Below, piece by piece: positions 31,462-33,441 of a stretch of 33,441 bases of DNA (its first letter is position 1; every line of letters starts with the position of its first letter). This DNA comes from Deltaproteobacteria bacterium (GTDB taxonomy: Bacteria > Desulfobacterota > Syntrophorhabdia > Syntrophorhabdales > Syntrophorhabdaceae): contig JAKLET010000034.1 of NCBI GenBank assembly GCA_022711595.1, positions 1 to 33,441 of the forward strand, read 5' to 3'. Under the pieces are notes generated by a model. It was not told the origin of the DNA. It ran no database searches and worked only from the letters and a program-made list of their open reading frames with translations. Both the position numbers and the translations under genes were made by a program.

Positions 31462-31550
31462 GGTTTATATGGTTTGTTCGGTTTATCTGGTTTGTCTGGT
31501 TGTAACCAAAGAAACAAGAGAAACTAAAGAAACCATAGAAACCCAAAAAA
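31462..31550. repeat. 9-bp-period array in head-to-head orientation
   Basis: Units GGTTTATAT, GGTTTGTTC, GGTTTATCT, GGTTTGTCT (31462-31497) are followed by CCAAAGAAA, CAAGAGAAA, CTAAAGAAA, CCATAGAAA, CCCAAAAAA (31506-31550). The layout matches 1365-1449: sense units then antisense units, able to form an imperfect hairpin. Confidence 0.8.
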
Positions 31551-31578
31551 GACAGCGATTATTGTAAGAAGCAAAGGT

Positions 31579-31745
31579 CTTGCTTCGCCGAAGGCGATCG
31601 GGGTGCGGACTGATCTTGGTATTCTCTAAGATCAGTCCGCAAAGTAAGGTTTCCTCCTTATGCTCCCCTGCCTCCAGCAAAGCCCGAAGGGCGAAGCGGG
31701 CGTGAGACAGAAAAACGGCTTGAATGCTTGAGCCGCTTTAATGGA
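31579..31745 (-). repeat. Dispersed hairpin repeat, copy B (inverted)
   Basis: Reverse-complement counterpart of 23546-23795. The hairpin is at 31605-31640: GCGGACTGATCTT and AAGATCAGTCCGC around a ten-base loop. It shares CTGGAGGCA, CACGCCCGCT, GCATTCAAGCCG and the GATCGCCTTCGGCGAA end with copy A but lacks copy A's internal duplication. Confidence 0.8.
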
Positions 31746-31785
31746 AAGGCGAAAGATGGCTTCAATGCTTGAATGTTACCGTGTT

Positions 31786-31863
31786 TGTGAAGCGGTTCAA
31801 AAAAGAAGATGAGTTCCTCCTTATAAACCAAACAAACCGTATAAACTGAACAAACCGAATAAA
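31786..31863 (-). repeat. Composite repeat, inverted relative of 22591-22660
   Basis: Contains GTTTGTGAAGCG, an AAAGAAGATGAGTTCCTCC linker, and four-plus antisense 9-bp units (ATAAACCAA, ACAAACCGT, ATAAACTGA, ACAAACCGA). Read on the minus strand this is the same order as at 22591-22660. Confidence 0.65.
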
Positions 31864-31868
31864 CGCTC

Positions 31869-33200
31869 TTATGTCTTTTCAATGAGGGCGATCTGTATAT
31901 CCATAACATTCGTCCCCGTCGGGCCGGTGATGACGAGCTCCCCTGTCTCCTTGAAGAAGCTGTATGAATCGTTGCGTTCGAGGTAGGCCTCGGGGCTGAG
32001 CCCCTTCGCCCTGGCATTCTTTATGGTCGCGCCGTCCACGACCGCACCCGCCGCGTCGGTGGGGCCATCGGTGCCGTCGGTACCCGCTGACAGGAACGCT
32101 ATGCCCTCCACCCCCTCAACAGCGATGGCGAAGGCCAGGGCCATCTCGGTGTTGCGCCCGCCTTTGCCGTCTCCTTTCACGGTGACCGTCGTCTCGCCGC
32201 CGTAGATGAAGCACATGCTTTCCCTTCCCGGCACCTGAAGTCTCTTATGCGTCGATATCACGGCGGAGGCGAAGCGCTCGCCTATCCTTTTCGCCTCACC
32301 CTCTATGTTGTTTGCCGGGGCGACTGCGACGAAGCCGAGTTCGGACGCGCGCAGCCTTGCCGCGTCGGTCGCCTTTTGGTTGCCGGCTATTATGATGTTC
32401 TCGAAGTTTGCGAAAAGCGGCTCGTCCTTCTTCGGTGTCTCCGGGATGCCGCCCGCCGTGCCGCCTTGCAGGACCTTCATCGCCGCGGCAGGCACGCTTT
32501 CCGCAAGGCCGTACTTTTCCAGCACGGCGATGGCGTCGGCATACGTGGATGGATCGGGCGATGTGGGGCCGGAGGCGATGACATCGAGCCGGTCGCCTAT
32601 CACGTCGGAGAGGATAAGCGATATCCCGTGCGCCGGGTGGGCCGCCCGGGCAAGCCTGCCCCCCTTGACGCGGGAGAGGTGCTTGCGCACGGTGTTGAGC
32701 TCGTCGATGGTCGCGCCCGCATTGAGAAGGAGCCCCGTCACGGCCTGCTTGTCGGCGAGCGTTATCCCCTCGGCCGGTGCCGCGAGCAGGGCGGAACCTC
32801 CGCCGGATATGAGAAAGAGCACCAGCGTCTTCTCGTCCGCGCCCGCAAGGAGCTCGAGGGCCCTTTGCGCCCCGGCGCGTCCCGCTTCATCGGGTATGGG
32901 GTGGCCCGCCTCGTGGACCTCGACGGAACCCGGCAGCATTGCTCCTTTCGTGTGGCCGTATTTCGTGATAACGATGCCCCTGACAGGTATATCGCCGGGA
33001 ATGCTTTCGACGGCGGCGCCCGCCATGACCGCGGCCGCCTTGCCGAAGCCGACAATGAGGATGCCCGAGGTCAGGGCGCGCTCCCGGCAGGCATCAAGCA
33101 CACGCGGCATGTACTGCTTCACCGATTTGGCCGGATCGACGGCGCGAAGCGCCGCCTGGAATATATCGAGTGCCGTCTCCCTTCTCTCTGATGGCGTCAT
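31869..33200 (-). CDS. Glycerate 2-kinase (DUF4147/MOFRL family)
   Basis: 443 residues, minus strand. The N-terminal DUF4147 domain contains ILIVGFGKAA, the HEAGHPIPDE stretch, FLISGGGSALL and the VRKHLSRVKGGRLA segment. The C-terminal MOFRL domain contains FIYGGETTVTVKG, RNTEMALA and a final FLSAGTDGTDGPTDAAG region. Length and motif order match class II glycerate kinases (GckA/TtuD type), which phosphorylate glycerate to 2-phosphoglycerate and feed it to lower glycolysis; in the family the reaction supports serine, glyoxylate or sugar-acid use. GC content is high again, so it is part of the core chromosome. No metabolic neighbour in the window narrows its pathway. Confidence 0.93.
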   Translation of the reverse strand: MTPSERRETALDIFQAALRAVDPAKSVKQYMPRVLDACRERALTSGILIVGFGKAAAVMAGAAVESIPGDIPVRGIVITKYGHTKGAMLPGSVEVHEAGHPIPDEAGRAGAQRALELLAGADEKTLVLFLISGGGSALLAAPAEGITLADKQAVTGLLLNAGATIDELNTVRKHLSRVKGGRLARAAHPAHGISLILSDVIGDRLDVIASGPTSPDPSTYADAIAVLEKYGLAESVPAAAMKVLQGGTAGGIPETPKKDEPLFANFENIIIAGNQKATDAARLRASELGFVAVAPANNIEGEAKRIGERFASAVISTHKRLQVPGRESMCFIYGGETTVTVKGDGKGGRNTEMALAFAIAVEGVEGIAFLSAGTDGTDGPTDAAGAVVDGATIKNARAKGLSPEAYLERNDSYSFFKETGELVITGPTGTNVMDIQIALIEKT

Positions 33201-33261
33201 GATATTTAGGTTATACGAACGAAACGGGCAAAGTAAATAAAAAACAGGTTGAGATAAAGAT

Positions 33262-33300
33262 AGTTTGAAAGTTTGTGAAGCGTTTGAAAGTTTGTGGGGC
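33262..33300. repeat. GTTTGAAAGTTTGTG repeat block
   Basis: Two copies of GTTTGAAAGTTTGTG in tandem, 20 bp apart (33263-33277 and 33282-33296), related to 11811-11847 and, inverted, to 22650-22698. Confidence 0.65.
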
Positions 33301-33305
33301 GATTT

Positions 33306-33441
33306 AAAAAAGTCTGACCCCTGATGTCAATAATGGACATGAACAATCATGCCGCTGTGATCCTCTCCCTGTAATATTTCTGTTCATAGGCAACGGGGGA
33401 TAGATATCCCAGCCGTGCCTGTGTCCGCTGCCTGTTGTAGA
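33306..33441 (-). mobile_element. Right end of an IS3-family insertion sequence (partial)
   Basis: The transposase end at 33347-33441 and the non-coding tail outside it (about 33306-33346, with GTCTGACCCCTGATGTC) look like the terminal part of an IS3-group element that continues beyond the window. The exact terminal inverted repeat cannot be set without the other end. Confidence 0.6.
33347..33441 (-). CDS. IS3-family transposase OrfB, C-terminal end (partial)
   Basis: Read on the minus strand from 33439, the frame gives YNRQRTQARLGYLSPVAYEQ and a short basic tail ending in TGA at 33347-33349. The YN-x-R-R ... LGYLSPxAYE pattern is the hallmark C terminus of IS3-family DDE transposases (IS150/IS3 OrfB). 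The rest, including the catalytic DDE residues, is outside the window, so activity cannot be judged. It sits next to the dispersed repeats, consistent with a mobile-element-rich stretch. Confidence 0.88.
   Translation of the reverse strand, partial: YNRQRTQARLGYLSPVAYEQKYYRERITAA

Larger units (their letters stand above)
31236..31868. other. Repeat-dense intergenic region at the right edge of the island
   Basis: 633 bases with copy 3 of the island repeat (31258-31430), a head-to-head 9-bp array (31462-31550), inverted copy B of the hairpin repeat (31579-31745), and a third 9-bp array (31823-31863). Reading frames here, such as 31483-31680, are explained by the repeats. GC content rises again beyond this point. 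Confidence 0.65.

Noticed and set aside
1365-31863. CRISPR array suspected from the repeated short units
   Set aside because: The units are 9 bp with no unique spacers and no cas genes; this is not CRISPR.

Overview
The window looks like the chromosome of a GC-rich anaerobic member of the Desulfobacterota (the old Deltaproteobacteria, Syntrophorhabdus-like). The grounds are a PilB/GspE-type ATPase end, a bactofilin, a FecR/OmpA/CHASE2 sensory locus, a PpnN-type nucleosidase, a MOFRL glycerate kinase, HEPN/MNT modules and many dispersed intergenic repeats. This assignment is inference; no rRNA or tRNA is present to anchor it.

Layout. 1-2020: C-terminal end of a secretion/pilus ATPase, a secreted M48 metalloprotease, and a bactofilin followed by a clear hairpin terminator. 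2117-11791: a tightly packed seven-gene plus-strand operon (gaps of 9-24 nt or overlaps of 1-8 nt). It encodes two small unrecognised proteins, two large WD40 beta-propeller proteins sharing a C-terminal domain, a 534-residue protein with a J-domain-like HPDK motif, a two-AAA-module Clp-type unfoldase, and a 56-residue zinc-ribbon-like protein. This is the best candidate for an undescribed system. The unfoldase lacks a ClpB middle domain and carries an LGF tripeptide where ClpC has its ClpP-docking loop. I infer a regulated unfolding or degradation machine with propeller proteins as substrate receptors.

12033-20585: a minus-strand ppnN, then plus-strand FecR protein, OmpA-like lipoprotein, CHASE2/PAS hybrid histidine kinase, a Cys-rich exported protein and a TPR plus beta-barrel outer-membrane protein, which together look like an envelope sensing/export locus. 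20876-23512: a small orphan protein, a DUF4143-type AAA ATPase whose near-leaderless promoter contains a palindromic operator, and a MntA/HepT toxin-antitoxin pair.

23.8-31.4 kb: a visibly AT-rich island with rare starts and mostly unrecognised genes: membrane proteins, a YkgJ-type Cys-cluster protein, a B12-binding radical SAM protein, a gene split at CTT-TGA, and a protein with a HEPN-like motif. It is bordered by inverted copies of a dispersed repeat whose 13-bp hairpin shows three compensatory base-pair changes. 31869-33441: a glycerate 2-kinase and the 3' end of an IS3-family element. Several repeat families, including a strict 9-bp-period array of the GGTTTRTNT type, occupy the intergenic spaces throughout.
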